A DNA stretch of 6,830 bases from assembly GCA_946408865.1 (NCBI GenBank), contig CAMJTZ010000101.1:1-6830 (forward strand), in the 5' to 3' direction. Made by a program: the position numbers and the translations under genes. Under the pieces are notes generated by a model. It did not search any database and had not been told where the DNA came from. It saw nothing but the letters and a program-made list of their open reading frames with translations. This DNA is from an uncultured Clostridia bacterium (GTDB lineage Bacteria; Bacillota_A; Clostridia; Christensenellales; Aristaeellaceae). Below are positions 5,941 through 6,830 of the stretch, one piece after another (within the stretch, counting starts at the first letter, position 1; every line of letters begins with the position of its first letter).

Positions 5941-6830
5941 TCATTCGTCTTCCGTTGTGCCGTCGCTGCTTTCATTCTGTTTTTCATACAGTGCTTCCAT
6001 GGAGAACATATGGAGGGTCGAACTGTATGCAGCCAAAAGAACGGCCATTTCGCCATAGGTTGTGCCGGGGAAATGCTCCAGGTCGTCTTCATGCGGCTCT
6101 TCCGCGAGATGAAGATAATCTGCCGCGTTGCTGCCCGAAAAATAATCCCGGAGTTCGTTCAGGATCTCGTTGATGGTCCGGATCTGGCTTCGCCGCATGA
6201 GCATGTCGGGTTTCCGTTTTGCCTGCGTTTCGACGATCGCCAGATGGCTGTGCAGAATACTGCTCAGCAGGCTGATCTGCGCCTTTTCCCGCTCTTCATA
6301 TTCAAAGTGCCTTGCCTCAATGAGCTCATCCAGCTCTTCTTTTTTCTCTTTCAGTTCCCGCAGCCCGACCTTCGCCAGGTGCAGTTTCTCCTCTAGTTCC
6401 CTTTCCTTCTGCAGAAGGGATTCCTTGATTTCGTCCACGGTTCTCTCCGCTCCCCTGACTGTTTTTACCGTTTTCTGCGGAACCTGCTTTGCGGGCTCCT
6501 TTTCCCTCGCGGCTTGTTCTGCGGCCTTCTTTTCCGCTTCCGCTTTCGCTTTATCCCGCTCTTCCGCCTCCTTTCGGCCGAGGGGATCGTAAATGAGATT
6601 ACCTTTCAGATCAAAGTAATTGTGATATTCGTGACTGATGGTCATCATTCCCGGAAGAAGCCTGCCCAGATCTGTGCCGATCCGGACTGTCTTTTCCCTG
6701 ATCTCCCCGGTTTGTTCATCACGCTCCCGGTCTGTGATCAGTTCAATGTAGGTTTCTCCTTTTTCCTCGCTGTGGGTTTCACGGATCCGGTCTGCGATTT
6801 TCGGGATTTTGGCCACGATGTGCTCGCCCA
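5941..6830 (-). CDS. Coiled-coil protein of unknown function, cut at its 5' end by the window edge
   Basis: About 296 residues, soluble, with no signal peptide or membrane helix. The frame stays open to the edge: before the GTG at 6816 it reads GEHI, and the last two minus-strand bases are TG, so an ATG one base outside the window is likely. Numbered from that codon, residues 27-75 form a beta-rich segment (TYIELITDRERDEQTGEIREKTVRIGT, then a YHNYFD motif). Residues 86-113 and 131-184 are charged, heptad-like coiled coils rich in Glu, Lys and Ala, linked by a Pro/Val segment. Residues 190-290 are helical and end in an acidic tail. The N-terminal segment faintly recalls the start of IS1634-type transposases (strand, turn with T-G, R-x-K-x-V-x-I-G), but no catalytic domain follows, so I do not call a transposase. 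The six-helix gene begins 17 nt beyond its stop. Cytoplasmic scaffold or adaptor is the most that can be guessed. Confidence 0.75.
   Translation of the reverse strand, partial: GEHIVAKIPKIADRIRETHSEEKGETYIELITDRERDEQTGEIREKTVRIGTDLGRLLPGMMTISHEYHNYFDLKGNLIYDPLGRKEAEERDKAKAEAEKKAAEQAAREKEPAKQVPQKTVKTVRGAERTVDEIKESLLQKERELEEKLHLAKVGLRELKEKKEELDELIEARHFEYEEREKAQISLLSSILHSHLAIVETQAKRKPDMLMRRSQIRTINEILNELRDYFSGSNAADYLHLAEEPHEDDLEHFPGTTYGEMAVLLAAYSSTLHMFSMEALYEKQNESSDGTTEDE

Noticed and set aside
5060..6058. A 332-codon open frame on the plus strand
   Set aside because: It is antisense to the six-helix gene and runs across its start; the product is rich in Arg, Gln and Pro with no domain.

Overview
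The window looks like a chromosomal segment of a Clostridia-type Bacillota bacterium. The DNA is moderately GC-rich, the Shine-Dalgarno sites are strong purine-rich (AGGAGG-like), the promoters are sigma-A-like, and the proteins have the style of gut or rumen Clostridia. I cannot assign a family or genus. It holds six clear protein genes, one gene cut by the right edge, and one 55-codon gene that is easy to miss. I see no tRNA, rRNA, CRISPR array or intact mobile element.

Left part (1-2534). Bases 1-322 hold no confident gene. They contain a divergent promoter pair: a minus-strand promoter pointing off the left edge and a near-consensus plus-strand promoter (TTGACA/TATACT). The plus promoter probably drives a two-gene unit: a cytoplasmic serine beta-lactamase/esterase-like hydrolase (323-1468), then a PLP-dependent threonine-aldolase-family lyase (1497-2534).

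Middle part (2523-4786). msrA (minus strand, methionine sulfoxide reductase) converges on the aldolase gene, and the two coding ends overlap by 12 bp. The aldolase transcript appears to end at a hairpin inside msrA. A 155-bp divergent region separates msrA from an exported TlpA/ResA-like thioredoxin with an extra C-terminal beta-rich domain. Together they form a small thiol and oxidative-repair neighbourhood. A P-loop kinase-like protein of unknown substrate follows on the same strand.

Right part (4808-6830). Three minus-strand genes are packed head to tail. In transcription order they are a soluble coiled-coil protein (cut at the window edge), a six-helix membrane protein with a DUF3592-like C-terminal domain, and a 55-residue single-span membrane protein 3 nt further on. 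The last gene converges on the kinase gene. The plus-strand terminator lies inside the small gene, and a probable minus-strand terminator lies inside the kinase gene. This uncharacterised three-gene membrane unit is the best candidate here for something undescribed, but its function cannot be read from sequence alone.
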